Below, in pieces: positions 8,266 through 21,222 of a DNA stretch of 64,000 nt. The stretch is from Pyronema omphalodes (taxonomy: Eukaryota; Ascomycota; Pezizomycetes; Pezizales; Pyronemataceae). The notes beneath the pieces were generated by a model. The model saw nothing but the letters and a program-made list of their open reading frames with translations, ran no database searches and was not told the origin of the DNA. The first letter of the stretch is position 1. Every line of letters begins with the position of its first letter. A program made the position numbers and the translations under genes. The DNA is taken from the NCBI GenBank assembly GCA_024516155.1, contig JAJJXM010000007.1, positions 1,116,001 to 1,180,000 of the forward strand, read 5' to 3'.

Positions 8266-11200
8266 GGGAAAATTATTGCTGATACATTGCTATTATCGGG
8301 CGCAAGTTTTACTGGAAAGTTAGAATGCAAACACCTTGTTCTCTCTTGCTCCTTGTTTTCCAATAACCGCTCCGTGAAAACAGTAGCGCTCGTTGACTGC
8401 GGCGCCACTGGTATCGCCTTTGTTGACCGCAATTTCGCCCGCCATCACAAACTCCCCCTAACCCCCCTATCCACCGCCCGAACGGTCGAAGTTATCGACG
8501 GCCGCCCCATATCCTCAGGAAAAATCACACACCTCGCCCAAGTAGAGTGTATCATCAATGGTCACTCGGAAACCCTTCCCATGTTCATCACCAAGTTGGG
8601 TCACTACCCGGTGGTGTTGGGCATCCCCTGGTTGAAGAAACACGACGTAACAATAAGCTTCAGTTCCAATACTGTAAGCTTCGACTCCCAATACTGCCTA
8701 ACGAACTGCACCCCGTTGCCTGTAAGCACAACCGGTGTCGAGGTCCTCGACTCGAGGCCCCCTCCCGCTGTCCACGAGCCCGACACAAACTCCATGCCGG
8801 AGTTGGAAGACTCAGTCCCCGACCCCCCGGACGAACCCCCAATAGCGATCTCAAGTCTGACCATCTCCGACTTCAAAGAAATGGTACAAGACGAAAGCCT
8901 GACAGTGTTCTTGCTATCGTTGGACGAGATCACCGTCGCCCTACAAGACAAGCCCCCCCTCACGGATGAGGAACTGAAAGACATGATCCCCGAAGAGTAT
9001 CATGACTACCTCGATTTATTCAAGGAGGTCAACGCGAAGGAACTCCTCCCGCACCGACCCTACGACCACAAGATCCCACTGAAAGAAGGATTCGTCCCCC
9101 CCTTTGGTCCGTTATACTCACTGTCACGCAACGAGTTGCAGACGCTAAAAACGTGGCTCGATGAGAATTTGGAAAAAGGATTTATACAACGCTCCAAATC
9201 ATCAGCCGCCTCGCCGATATTATTCGTGAAAAAATCAGACGGATCCCTACGCCTATGCATCGATTACCGAACACTGAATGAAGGTACCGAGAAGAATCGG
9301 TACACGCTGCCATTAATACAGGAAACGATGATGAATCTTTCCAAAGCTCAATACTTCACGACCCTAGATGTCCGCAGCGCTTATAACCTTATCAGAATGG
9401 CAGAGGGCGAAGAATGGAAGACGGCCTTCCGCACAAGGTACGGCCTATTCGAGTCGAAAGTGATGCCCTTTGGGCTCACCAACGCGCCTGCCGATTTCCA
9501 GGCATTTATAAATGATGTCCTGAGACCATACCTGGACCAGTTTTGTACGGCATACTTGGACGATATTCTCGTATTCTCCGAAACAAAGCCCGATCACACC
9601 GCACACGTCCGAAAGATCTTGGAACGACTCAAACAAGAAAAACTGCACTTGAAGCCAGAGAAGTGTAAGTTTGCTAAGGCAGAAGTACAGTACCTGGGCT
9701 ACAACATCGGCCGCGACGGCGCGCGCATGATGGATTCCAAAGTAGCCACAGTGAGAGGTTGGAAGGAACCAACCAATTTGAAACAGGTCCAAGAGTTCCT
9801 GGGTTTCGCGAATTTCTACCGAAGATTTATCAAAGACTACTCAAAAGTGGTCTCCCCTCTGACGGCTCTGACCAAAAAGAAAGATGGTAAAGCAATCCCC
9901 TTTACCTGGGGTAAAGATCAGCAAAGCGCCTTCGACCGACTGAAGGACGCATTTACATCAGCACCGATTCTCAAGCACTTCGACTACGAGAAACCAATTG
10001 TAGTAGAAACAGACGCATCTGACTATGTGTCTGCTGGAGTTTTATCACAATACGACGACGATAACGTGTTACACCCCGTCGCGTTTTATTCCAAAAAGCA
10101 TTCCCCGGCAGAATGCAACTATGAGATATATGACAAAGAACTACTGGCAATAGTTCGTTGTTTCGAGGAATGGCGTCCCCACTTGGAGGGCTCCGCCTTC
10201 CCTATAAAAGTATTGACAGACCACAAGAATCTCGAATACTTTATGACGACAAAGCTGCTGAACAGACGACAAGCACGCTGGTCCGAATTCCTGTCTCGGT
10301 TCAACTTTGTGATCACCTATCGACCAGGAACGTTGGGAGGAAAACCGGACGCCCTGACAAGACGAGCCGCCGACCTCCCGGGAGAGGGAGACGAACGCAT
10401 ACTAGCGAACCAGCAAGCTGTTCTAAAGCCACAAAACTTCCAGTTGTGCATGACCCCGCCCATGAAACTTGCACCCTCCGAAGTCGACCTCCTGTTCACA
10501 GAGGGCTACAAGACAGATTCATTCCCCAACCGAGTGTTGGGAATGCTGGAAGACGGTACACAAATCTGTAAGGACATATCACTCGCCGATTGCTCAGTGT
10601 TGGAAAACAGATTGTACTACCGAGACTGCCTCTATGTCCCCGCGCTGGACAAATTACGATTGAAACTACTACAAGATCACCACGACCCCCCCACCATGGG
10701 ACACCCGGGCCGTGCAAAGACCTTCAAACTCCTCGCCAGGAATCATTACTGGCCTTCTATGAGAAAAGATGTAGACCAATTCGTCCGAAATTGCCACACT
10801 TGTAAAAGAACAAAAGCTACCCGCCACGCACCCTATGGAACCTTGAAACCCCTACCGGTCCCGCACCACCCTTGGCAGAATATATCTGTGGACTTTGTTA
10901 CTGGACTACCGACATCAGAAGGCTTCGACGCAATATGTGCGATCGTTTGCCGACTCACGAAATAGCGGCACTTGGTGCCCTGCCACTCCACGATAGACGC
11001 AGAAGGCTTCGCGCAACTCTTCCTGGAAAACGTATTCAAACTACACGGCCTGCCAGACACAGTAGTGTCCGACCGCGGTCCGCAATTTGTGGCCCACTTC
11101 TGGAAACACCTGGCAAATTGCATGGGTATCGAAATTGCCACGAGCACGGCCTTCCACCCCCAAACCGACGGCCAAACAGAATCAACGCTGTTACGGAGCA

Positions 11201-11951
11201 ATATCTCCGGGCGTACGTCTGTTATTTACAAGACGATTGGAAGAAATTTTTACCACTGGCAGAATTTGCTGCAAATAACCAAGTATCGGATACAACGTCG
11301 CTGTCTCCGTTCTACGCTATATACGGCCGACACCCCAAATGCTCCTTCGAATTGGAAATCAGGACAGACAATCCTGAAGAAGTGAAAGCGAACGAGGTAG
11401 CAGAAAGGATGTCACACATCCATGACGTCTTACGCTCTGAAATGAAATACGCCCAAGCTCGCCACATAGAGGCCGCCGACAATTCCCGACTCCCCGCGCC
11501 GGTCTTCAAACCAGGAGACCTGGTATGGCCGGACGCCCGCAACCTCAGAACCCGCCGCCCCTCAAAGAAACTGGAAAACAAACACCTAGGCCCCTTCACC
11601 GTGTTACGGCCCATTGGATCCCACGCCTATAAATTGGATATACCGGAAACAATGAAACATCATAGGACCTTCCCCGTGTCCCTACTAAACCCAGCCCCTT
11701 CGGACCCCCTCCCTGGCCAGATTATCCCACCGCCCCTACCGGTAGTAGTAGACGGCGAAGAAGAATGGTTCGTAGATGAAATTCTGGATAGCTGTTGGTC
11801 AAGAGGAAACCTGCAGTACCTCGTCAAGTGGACCGGCCATGACTCTCCAACCTGGGAACCAGAAACGAACCTATCCGAAACTGAGGCCGCCGAGAAATTC
11901 CATCAGTTATACCCAGACAAATCTTCTCCTCTCGTAGGAACTCGAGCCTGA
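8228..11951 (+). pseudogene. pol: B1 Pol polyprotein (PR-RT-RH-IN-chromodomain), two lesions
   Basis: Open from the frameshift site to a TAG at 10963-10965, where B5 reads CAG. Domains: protease (VDCGATG near 8394), reverse transcriptase (AYLDD near 9550), RNase H (ETDAS near 10006, [20 protein letters not shown]), integrase zinc-binding HHCC (HHDPPTMGH...CHTCK, 10677-10805) and the core beginning DFVTGLP near 10890. After the stop the core continues (VVSDRGPQF), then a four-base deletion near 11170 changes frame. The rest reads on to a chromodomain (EEWFVDEILDS...QYLVKW...FHQLYPDK, 11760-11925). Both lesions are small, so the copy is recent. Confidence 0.92.
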
Positions 11952-11963
11952 CGGGGGGGGTAC

Positions 11964-12492
11964 TGTCACGGCACACGGCTGACGAGCCGTTGTGTTGTTG
12001 CGTCATCATTGTGTTGTCGTTGTTGTTGTCGACATCGTGCCGTTGTCTTGCCGTGTTGTGTTGTGTTGTCGTTGTGTTGTTGTGTGTGCCGTGCCGTTGT
12101 GATTGATAGACTGATTGATGATGGATGACGTACCATGAGCTGGAGAGCTGTGGCGTCGCAGGTGAATTGATGGAGAACGGAAGCTTTCATGTAGCGATGT
12201 TGGATGACGGCCCAGCAAGAGTGCTGGCCGCCCCTTTGTACATAAGGAGGCTTGCCTCCCCGTTGTCGAGTTCTCCATCGAACGTCTTGTGTCTTTCCCT
12301 TGCTCCTAATAAAGACTTCTCCTTCCAGTCCCACGTCATTCTTGTCCTTGTCCCTGTCCCTGTTTCGTGTGCCGTCCGTCTGACGAGCACTTCGGTCCTT
12401 GTCTTTCCGTTCCCCGTCCTGGAACCCGCCTAGTCCCTCTTGCCGGTAGTGTTCAGTGTGTTCTTTGAACGTCCGTTCCTAGTTCCCTGACA
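11964..12492 (+). repeat. B1 3' LTR
   Basis: 529 bp, near identical to 6090-6618. It is preceded by a polypurine tract (a run of eight G, 11953-11960) that would prime plus-strand synthesis. Confidence 0.95.
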
Positions 12493-15261
12493 ATCTGCTT
12501 GTTGTTGTTGGTGTAATTGTTTCCACGTGGCAGCTTCGGGGGTGGGTTCCCTTGCTGCACTAAGGTCTGGTTGGAATTGGGGGTCGTATCCGTAATTAGC
12601 GAAGACAGGCATCAGGCCCAATGTTTCTGATTTCGTGTTATTGTAGCAGATCTCCGCGATGGGCAGGAGGGTCTTCCAGTTGTCTTGTTGGTAGTTGAAA
12701 TAGGCTCGGAGGTATTGCTCGAGGGTAGCATTTGTTCTCTCTGTTTGTCCATCAGTTTCTGGGTGGAAGGACGTACTGAGGCTTCGAGTGGTGCCCATAG
12801 TTTCCGTAATCTGCTTCCGAAATTTCGATGTCAATAGTGACCCCCGATCCGACACAAGGCTGCCTGGAAGGCCGTGGGTGCGCACGACGTGTTGGACGAA
12901 CCCTTCCGCTAGGTCTTGGGCGGTCATGGCCTCTTTGCAGGCCACCAAGAGTACCATCTTTGTTAAACGGTCAACAATTACCCACAATGCATTGTCCCCT
13001 CCGACTTCTGGTAACCCGGTGATGAAGTGCATAGAAATGGACTCCGACGGCCTTGTTGGCAATTGTAGGGGTTTTAACAGTCCGAAAGGGGCGTGGCAGA
13101 TAGGTTTCATTCATTCGCACGTGTCGCAGTTATCGACGTGTCATTGGATGTACTGGCGTTGTTGCGGCCAATAGTATTTTCGGGTGATAAGTTCCAGCGT
13201 TCGAGCTCTTCCTGGGTGTCCTGCAGCCAACGCGTCGTGATGGTTGTGGGGTATTTTTAGTCGTATTTCGTTATCTTTGGGAACCCAGATGAGTCCTTCG
13301 TATGTTAACAGCCGCTCTTCTTCCTTGCAAAGTCCTAACGCCACTCCGGTGTCTTGTTTCTCCCCGTTTCGTAGTTTCGTGAATATTCCCCAAATTTCCT
13401 GATCCTCCACCATTTTTTCTTTTCTCGTTGCTAGTAGTGCTTCGTCCTCCCGTAGTTGTGTTAAACTGGTTGGATACTATTCTAGGCTGAACATAGACGC
13501 TCAACTGGTGGGTTAAAGCACGGGGGGGTCTAACCGAGAATCGTGTGGGTTAAGCGAGGCTTTTGCTAGGCTTACTACACTAGCCGAGAGGGATTGCTCT
13601 GGTAGTAGTATGCGGTCTTTGTTCTGCCGATGCTTTGCCTCCCCTTCCCAGGGCGAGTCTCCTGACTCGCGAGATAACATGTTCGGTTTTCCCGCTTGTT
13701 TTCCTGGCCGATAAACAATGGAGAAGTCGTAATTAGCGAGGACTTCCCCCCACCGTGTCTGACGTAGGTTGGGAACTTTTTTTGTCTTCCAGTATGCCAG
13801 ATTTTTCTGATCAGTGAGAATTTTGACCTATGCTAAGTGCTCTTACAGTACGTAGCCCATTTGTGAAGCCTTTCCACGATGGCTAGGAGTTGCTTAGCTT
13901 GAATGTCGTAGTTACGTTCCGCGTCTGTTAGTTGGCGGGAGAGGTATCCTAAAGGGTGTAGGGTTCCGTTTTCGTCGGGTTGAGAGCAGACTGCTCCCAT
14001 GGCGTAATGCGAAGCATCGGTTTCCAATGTGAGTGGGCGGGTAGGTTCGAAATGCTTCAAGATTGGTTGGGAAATCATAGCCTGTTTGAGGCTGTTGAAC
14101 GCTCGTTGGTCTGCGTCGTCCCATATGAATGGTGCGTCTATGCGTATGAGTCTGGTGAGCGGGGTGGTGATTTTACTGAAATCTCCTATGAACCTGCGAT
14201 AGAAGTTCGCGAACCCCAGGAAGCTCTGTATTCCCTTTACGTTGCTAGGTTCCTGCCAATCCTTCACGGCTTTAACCTTTTCCGGGTCCATGGATATCCT
14301 GTCTGGGGCAATGATGTACCCGAGATATTCTGTCCTGTTGGTATGAAATTCACATTTGCACGCCTTCAGGTTAAGGCCAACTTGCTTGATTCTTTCCAAG
14401 ATGAGGCGGACATGTTTCCAATGAGTTTCTATGCCATCCGAGTAAATCACAATGTCATCGAGATACGCGATACAGAAGATGTCCAAATAGTCGCTCAACA
14501 CTTCATTCATCCAGCGTTGGAACGAGGCCGACGCATTGGTTAGGCCAAATGGCATAACGAGGTATTTGAACAACCCATATTTTGTCCTGAACGCGGTCTT
14601 CCACTCTCCGCATTTTGCTATTCGAAGCTTATGGCAGGCATCTCGTACGTCCAGTTTGGTATAAACCTTTGCTTCTGCCAACCTATCCAACGCCTCACCG
14701 ATTAATGTCAACGGGGTCCTATCTTTTATGGTCATAGCGTTTAGTCCTCGATAATCCATGCAAAGCCGCAGGCCTCTGTCCTTCTTTTTTATGAAGTGGA
14801 TGGGGGCTCCTGCGGGGGATGTAGAACTACGTATCCATCCCTGCCTTGAACTGTCATCGATGTGTTCTTTTAAGGCTTGTAGCCTGTTTTCTTCCGGTGC
14901 TCATAAAGGCACGAACGGAGGCATCTTGTCCTCTATCAAAGGTAATCGGTGATCATGATGGCGGTGGGGGGGTTGTGAGCTATGCCCCTTTTCCGTAAGT
15001 ACCCTCAGGTAGTCATGGTATTCCTTTGGCACAACATCCCCGTGTTTTGGTTTGTTGGGAACTTTCTCGCTGATGTTTTTCGGGGTTGTTCACTTAATGT
15101 CTCGGCTATTTCGTAGTGTTCGTCAGAAGTGAGAGGTCGTTGTGATGTGACGGTGTTCTGGATCGCTTCACTCGTGCCCTCCTCCGGTTTTTCTTCTTGA
15201 TCGTGGATGAGACAAATGTCGTCGTTTTCGCTGGGGTATTCGTCACCGTCTTCAGTACTTC
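12493..15261 (-). pseudogene. pol: D pol, middle part (linker-RT-RH-IN)
   Basis: Read on the minus strand from 15261: an acidic linker as in C1, then reverse transcriptase (FIKKKDRGLRLCMDYRGLN near 14790, AYLDD near 14470), RNase H (ETDASHYAMGA near 14025), the integrase HHCC region (HNHHDALAAGHPGRART near 13240) and the core (VSDRG near 12850, QTERTNATLEQYLRAY near 12730). Stops and indels occur near 13830, between RNase H and integrase, and near 13110-13140. B2 interrupts at 15262 and B1 at 12492. It is most like C1 pol among the elements here. Confidence 0.88.
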
Positions 15262-15797
15262 GGTCACGGCACACATCTGACGAGCCGTTGTGTTGTTGTG
15301 TTGCCATTGTGTTGTTGTTGTCGCCGTGCTGTTGTCGTTGTTGTGGCCGTCTTGTGTTGCTGATGTGTTGTTGTGTGTGCCGTGCCGCTGATGATGATTG
15401 ATCGGTTGATGATGGATGACGTACCACGGGCTGTAGAAGCTGTGGGGTCGCAGGTTGGATGATGGAGAACGGGAACCACTTCATGTAGCGATGTTAGTTG
15501 ACGGCGCAGCGAGAGTGCTAGCCGCCCTTTTTACATAAGGAGGCTTGCCTCCCCTTCGACTGAGTTCTCCATCGAACGTCTTGTGTCTTTCTCTCAACCT
15601 TTAATAAGATTTCCTCATCTCCTAGTCGTAAAGACTTACGTCACTCTTGTTCCTGTCCTTGTCCTTGTTTAGTGTGCCGGCCGTCTGTCGAGCACTTCGG
15701 TCCTTGTCTCTCCGTTCTGGCTCTCGTAGCCCAGCCTAGTCCACTTTCCCGGTAGTGTTCAGTGAGTCCCTCGAACGTCCGTTCGCAGTCCCCGACA
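15262..15797 (+). repeat. B2 5' LTR (diverged subtype)
   Basis: 536 bp. The first base is G where the family has T (GGTCACGG). U3 and the middle differ from B1 throughout but match 24691-25154. The self-primer ATCGAACGT is at 15571-15579 and its complement is at 15800-15808, just inside the LTR. Confidence 0.92.
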
Positions 15798-15831
15798 TTA
15801 CGTTCGATCGCAAAATATTCAACCGACACGC

Positions 15832-16046
15832 ATGAACCCCACCGGTTCTGCCTGGATGCATACCCTGAAGCAAGCCTTAGAAACCCACACACTAACCGAG
15901 ACCTTTGGAATACCCAGCCGTTTCCCTGGCGCCGTCTCGGCTACCTTGTTGTCCGTTGGGAACTCCAGACTTACGACTACCAGGAGTACGTCCGGTACAA
16001 CATGAAGCTCAAGCCTATTCTCCGAGCCCACAGACATGCTCGTTAA
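15832..16046 (+). pseudogene. B2 ORF0, frameshifted
   Basis: Starts MNPTGSAWMHTLKQALETH like B1 ORF0. A deletion near 15937 changes frame, and the end is recovered (GYLVVRWELQTYDYQEYVRYNMKLKPILRAH). It keeps the 11-base overlap with the gag ATG (ATGCTCGTTAA, 16036-16046). Confidence 0.65.
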
Positions 16047-17387
16047 GATTATCGAAGAAGGCCATTGGCAGCAGATCGTTAACGCCGCTTCCATAACGCA
16101 GTTTCGGGACGGGCATGACCCGGTTACATTCACCAAGCAGCTCGCCCGGTCGATCCTGGACGCTCAGGACCATCTCACAGGCTATATGTTAAACGACCTC
16201 GCCGAGACCCCCGGCTCCCGTACCAGCACCCGAGTCTCCAGCCCTGTCGCCTCCTGTGCCCCGGAACCCACCACCATTGCCCCCATTCCCCCCGTCGTTA
16301 TCCAAACCCGGTCCGGGCAGGTTTCCCCTAACGGACCACACAGCGCGCCTCAAGCCGCCGCGCCCCCCACCCCAGCCACAGCCACAGCAGCAGCCCCCGC
16401 CCCCGCTATTATTGCCCCAGTCCCAAGGCTTCCCCCCCCCGAGACCCAGAAATCCTCCTAACCCCCGAAGAACAAGCAAATGCAAACGAGAACCAATACT
16501 ATGAGAAGATGATCACCCGGCAGGGTGACCTCATTAACGCGTTCCTGGCCTCCCCCGGCGTCTGAGTCACCGGTGATAAAATCTAGGGCCCACCAACCTT
16601 CGATGGGTCCAACAGGGAAGACCTCCACCGATTTGTTTCCCTGCTTCAGATCAAATTGGTAAGCGACGAATTGCGCTTCCCGACCCCCCACAAACGAATC
16701 TCCTACGCCATGGGCTGCCTCCGCGGACGCGTCCTCGACCAGATCTTCCCGTGTATCAAGGATAATGGGGACCCTGAGCCCTAAACGACGTCGAGGACCT
16801 CATCAAGATGTTGCAACGAACCTCTGGAGACCTGGACTTTGAGCGCGCAACGGCTCGTTTCAAACTTGAGAATCTCCGCCAAAACAACCGAGAGTTTTCT
16901 GATTACGACGCAGGATTCTCCGCCTGGTTGCAGAACTGGGTTGGGATGAAGCCGCTACCATGGACGCCCTGAGGAACGGCCTATCCATTGAATTGCATGA
17001 GCAGCTGGTTGGCCCACCGCCCACCGCTACAATGCATGTGTTTGTCGAACAGTTCCAGAAGATGGACTCCTAGATAAGAGCCCTGGAGAATCTTCGAAAG
17101 CTGCGCACCAACTGCGGCCAAGCTAAACCCACTATCACCACCACCCCCACAACAAGCCACCCCACCCCAGTTACCCAGTCAACTACCGCCTCTTCTAGCC
17201 AACAGTCCACTGCCCAGGGACCCCGCCAGAAACTATCAGCACAAGAACGCACTACCCGTCTGTCAGAAGGACGTTGTCTCTACTGCGGTGGCCTTGGCCA
17301 CATGGCAGCCTCGTGCCCCGCGAAGACTAATGTCAAAGTTGCAAGCGTTGAGTTGTTGGATGGGGAAGAAGATGTTTCGGGAAAAGA
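16036..17387 (+). pseudogene. gag: B2 gag, several stops and shifts
   Basis: Starts MLVKIIEEGHWQQI. A Pro/Ala-rich linker ends at a run of nine C (16432-16440), where the frame changes. Stops occur near 16563, 16584 and 17071, with indels near 16780 and 16920. The zinc knuckle CLYCGGLGHMAASC survives near 17276-17318. The heptamer GGGAAAA is kept at 17379-17385, but the gag stop after it has mutated. Confidence 0.85.
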
Positions 17388-20233
17388 TCAAACCAGCCGC
17401 AGGAAGATGGCTGTGCCGCTGGTAGCAAGATTATTGCAGACACATTATCGCTATCAGGCGCAAGTTTTACAGGCAAATTAGCATGCAAACACCTTGTTCT
17501 CTCTTGCTCCTTGATCCTTAATAACCGCTCCGTGAAGACAGTAGCGCTCGTTGACTGCGGCGCCACTGGCATCACATTTGTGGATCGCAATTTTGCCCGC
17601 CATCACAAACTCCCTCTGTCACCCTTACCCCCAGCCCGAACGGTCGAAGTGATTGACGGCCGACCAATATCCTGTGGAAAAATCACCGACCCCGCCCTAG
17701 TAGAGTGCACCATCAATGGTCACTCGGAAACCCTCCCCATGTTTGTCACCAAGTTAGGCCACTACCCAGTGGTGCTGGGTATCCCCTGGCTAAAGAAACA
17801 CGACGTGATGATAAGCTTCAGCTCCAACACCGTAAGCTTCGATTCACAATATTGCCTGAGGAACTGTACCCCGTTACCAGTAAGCAGGACCGGTGTCGAG
17901 GTCCTGGACCCGAGGCCCCCTCCCGTCCTCCACGAGCCCGACACAGACTCCATGCCGGAACTGGAAAACCCGGTTGCCAACCCTCCGGACGACCCTCCCA
18001 TAGCAATTTCCAGCCTAACTATCTCCGATTTCCAAGAGATGGTAGAAGATGAAAGTGTTACAGTCTTTTCGCTATCGTTGGATGAAATCACCGTCGCCTT
18101 GGAAGACAAACCCCTCCTCACGGATGAAGAATTAAGGGACATGATCCCCGAAGAATACCACGACGCCCTTGATCTGTTCAAGGAAGTCAATGCGATGGAA
18201 CTCCCCCCACACCGACCCTACGACCAGAAGATCCCGTTGAAAGAGGGATTCGGTACCCCCTTCGGTCCCCTGTACTCGTTATCACGCAACGAGTTACAGA
18301 CACTAAAAGGCTGTCTGGATGAGAATTTGGAAAAGGGCTTCATACAATGCCCTCTATCATCAGCCGCCTCGCCTATACTATTTGTGAAGAAATCGCACAG
18401 ATCCTTACGTTTATGCGTGGATTACCGAAGATTGAATGAAGGGACCCAAAAGAACCGGTACCCGCTACCGCTGATATAGGAAACGATGATGAATCTTTCC
18501 AAAGCCCAGTATTTTACAACCCTAGACGTCCGCAGCGCCTATAACCTGATCAGGATGGCAGAAGGCGAAGAATGGAAAACGGCCTTCCGCACAAGGTACG
18601 GACTATTCGAGTCAAAAGTGATGCCCTATAGGCTCACCAACGCACCCGTCGACTTCCAAGCATTCATCAATGATGTACTGCGACCATACCTGGACCATTT
18701 TTGCACAGCGTACTTGGACGATATCCTCGTCTTCTTGGAAACGAAAACTGATCACACCTCGCATGTCCAGAAAATCTTGGAGCGACTTAAACAAGAGAAA
18801 CTACATTTGAAACCAGAAAAATGTAAGTTTGCAAAAGCTGAAGTCCAGTACCTGGGGTACAACATTGGCCGCGATGGCGCTCGTATAATGGACTTCAAAG
18901 TAGCGGCAGTCAGAGACTGGGAGGAACCGACCAATTTGAAACAGGTTCAAGAATTCCTTGTTTTCACGAACTTCTACCGAAGAGTCATGAAAGACTACTC
19001 GAAAGTGGTCTCCCCTCTAACAGCTTCGACCAAGAAACAAGATGGCAAAGCAATCCCCTTTACCTGGGGTAAAGACCAGTAAAATGCCTTTGACCGCTTG
19101 AAAAACGCATTTACCTCAGCACCGATCCTTAAGCATTCTGACTACGAAAAGCCGATTGTGGTGGAAACGGACGCATCTGATTATGTGTCCGCCGGAGTGT
19201 TGTCACAATACGACGATGATAACATACTGCACCCCGCGGCATTCTACTCCAAAAAGCATTCCCCCGCGGAATGCAATTACGAAATTGATGACAAGGAACC
19301 ACTGGCAATAGTTCAATGTTTCGAAGAATGGCGTCCCCACTTGGAGGGCTCGGCCTTGCCGATAAAAGTACTGACAGATCACAACAATCTTGAATATTTC
19401 ATGACAACGAAAATACTAAACAGACGTCAAGCACATTGGTCCGAATTCCCGACTCGATTCACCTTTGTCATCACCTACCGACCTGGGACGTTAGGAGGGA
19501 AACCAGACGCCTTGACGAGACGAGCCGCTGATCACCCGGGAGAAGGAGACGAACGAATACTAGCAAATCAACAAGCTGTCCTAAAGCCACAAAATTTCCA
19601 ACTGTGCATGACCCTGCCCATGAGACTGCCACCCTCTGAAGTGGACCTCCTATTTAAGGAAGGATACAAGACAGATTGATTCCCAAACCGAGTGTTGCGA
19701 ATGCTGCCAAGCCCATCACGTGGAAGCCGCAGACACCAAGCCCATCACGTGGAAGCCGCAGACAACTCCCAACTCCCCGCGCCGGTCTTCAAACCAGGAG
19801 ACTCGGTATGGCTGGACGCACGCAACCTAAGAACCCGCCACCCATCGAAGAAACTGGAAAACAAACACCTCGGCCCCTTCGCCGTGGTACGTCCCATTGG
19901 ATCCCACGCCTACTTGTTTGATATCCCGGACACAAGGAAACACCATAGGACCTTCCCAGTATCCCTACTAAACCCGGCTGCTTCAGATCCTCACCCTGGA
20001 CAGACAATCCCACCACCCTTACCAGTAGTGGTAGACGGTGACGAAGAATGGTTCGTCGATGAAATCTTGGACAGCCGTTGGTCTCGAGGAAACCTACAGT
20101 GTCTCGTTAAGTGGACAGGCCATGTCCCTCCGACCTGGTAACCGGAAACGAACATATCAGAAACAGAGGCAGCCGAACGTTTTCATCAACTATACCCAGA
20201 CAAGCCTTCTCCTCTCATAGGAACTCGAGACTA
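17386..20233 (+). pseudogene. pol: B2 pol, stops plus loss of integrase core
   Basis: Protease ([10 protein letters not shown] near 17552) and RT are readable but broken by TAG at 18476-18478 (CAG in B1) and TAA at 19079-19081 (CAA in B1). RT has AYLDD near 18712 and RNase H has ETDAS near 19168. About 0.9 kb covering the integrase zinc finger and catalytic core is missing: the sequence jumps near 19706 from the RNase H-integrase linker straight to the integrase C-terminal part. A 29 bp duplication sits at this junction. The chromodomain (19990-20220) has a further stop near 20139. Confidence 0.88.
19707..19764 (+). repeat. 29 bp tandem duplication at the B2 integrase deletion
   Basis: Two adjacent perfect copies of a 29-base unit starting CCAAGCCCATCACGTGG. 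Only one copy is expected from the related sequence at 24184-24212. It lies exactly where the integrase core is lost, so deletion and duplication probably arose in one repair event. Confidence 0.85.
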
Positions 20234-20245
20234 ATGGGGGGGGAC

Positions 20246-20270
20246 TGTCACGGCACACGGCTGACGAGCC
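20246..20270 (+). repeat. 25 bp stub of a B LTR
   Basis: TGTCACGGCACACGGCTGAC and five more bases of a B LTR follow the pol end and the G-rich tract, then the G LTR starts. The rest of this LTR is not found on the far side of G. Confidence 0.8.
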
Positions 20271-20809
20271 TGTCACGGCTCCAGCATCGTCACCCGTATT
20301 CTGGATTGTCTCAGCCTGCACAGTCATACAGCACAGCCGCGAGGCTGCGCCACATCACATGTCAGCACCAGCTCAGCCACCCTCGCAACCGCAACGCACT
20401 AGTCTATCCTTTCCTTATCATCTTCCTTGTCTGTCTTAGTTATCTTAGTTCGTTTCTTTAGCACAGGCGTCAGATTGTTATCACATGCATTAGGTTCTTG
20501 GCTTCTTTGTTTAGGTTCTTGGCTCGGTTGAACACCCTGTCAGGGTTTAGGTTGTTCTTAGGAGGATTCGTGTATACAAGGAGGGCTCTCCCTCCTCTCT
20601 GTCTGTTTCCTTTTCTTTCTTCTTTACAGAACGTCTTGTCCATTTAGCAATCTAGTTACCTTGACAACTCCTCCTCCTCCAGTCTTGTCTTCGTCTTGAC
20701 CTCTGCCTCCTCCTTCCAGTATCTCCTCCTCTTGCTCTATGTTCCTGTTTCTGCCCTCTGTCCTGAACACTGCGTACCTTGGACGTTCCCTCGAGCGTGT
20801 CCCTTCACA
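20271..20809 (+). repeat. G 5' LTR
   Basis: Begins TGTCACGGCTCCAGC and ends CCTTCACA. It contains ACAGAACGT (20626-20634), the exact complement of ACGTTCTGT at 20812-20820, two bases inside the LTR. A TATA-like GTATACAAGG lies near 20572. The 3' boundary is set by comparison with the B layout, since no second copy is in the window. Confidence 0.75.
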
Positions 20810-21222
20810 TTACGTTCTGTCGAACAAATCTCCAACCTACGCAGTCCATAGACTTTGAACGCCAGAACAAACCACCAAGAGTGTCTTTATTCTTGCCGAG
20901 TTGCTGCTGTGTATTCCGATCTTCGTTTGCGAATTTGAAGAATACCTGACACTGCCTGTCAAGATAACTGCCTCCTGTAGTCATTGTTCATGAACAAAGT
21001 CGCTTGGGTCCGCGAATTTGAACCTGCCTTGGCCTGTCCAGAACACCTGGTCTTCAGATTTGGAATCCCGACCTCCTACTATGAAGACGCCCAGATCGCC
21101 TCCAGCTTGCCAAAGAATACGGCTACCTAGCAATCCTGTGGAAATACCAACCACCGTCAACCTCTGGAAGCTCCAGCTCAATCTTGTTTACCCTCACTGT
21201 CCCAGTACCCCGCCACTAAATC
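20810..21222 (+). other. G leader with remnant of ORF0
   Basis: This holds the self-primer site and a degenerate stretch placed like B ORF0. A weak match (KEYGYLAILWKYQ near 21115-21150 against NHCYLVVRWELQ) suggests the same small gene once stood here. No intact frame remains. Confidence 0.4.

Larger units (their letters stand above)
6090..12492 (+). mobile_element. Ty3/gypsy chromovirus B1, nearly complete
   Basis: Two 529 bp LTRs (6090-6618 and 11964-12492), which differ at about three positions, flank ORF0, gag and pol. The target duplication ATCTG is at 6085-6089 and 12493-12497. It lies antisense within the integrase region of D. Young by LTR identity, but gag is split at a C run and pol has a stop and a small deletion. 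Confidence 0.95.

Noticed and set aside
7926..8282. Overlapping Pro-rich ORF in B1 gag
   Set aside because: It is another reading frame of the gag Ala/Thr/Pro linker, without conservation in B2 or B5.
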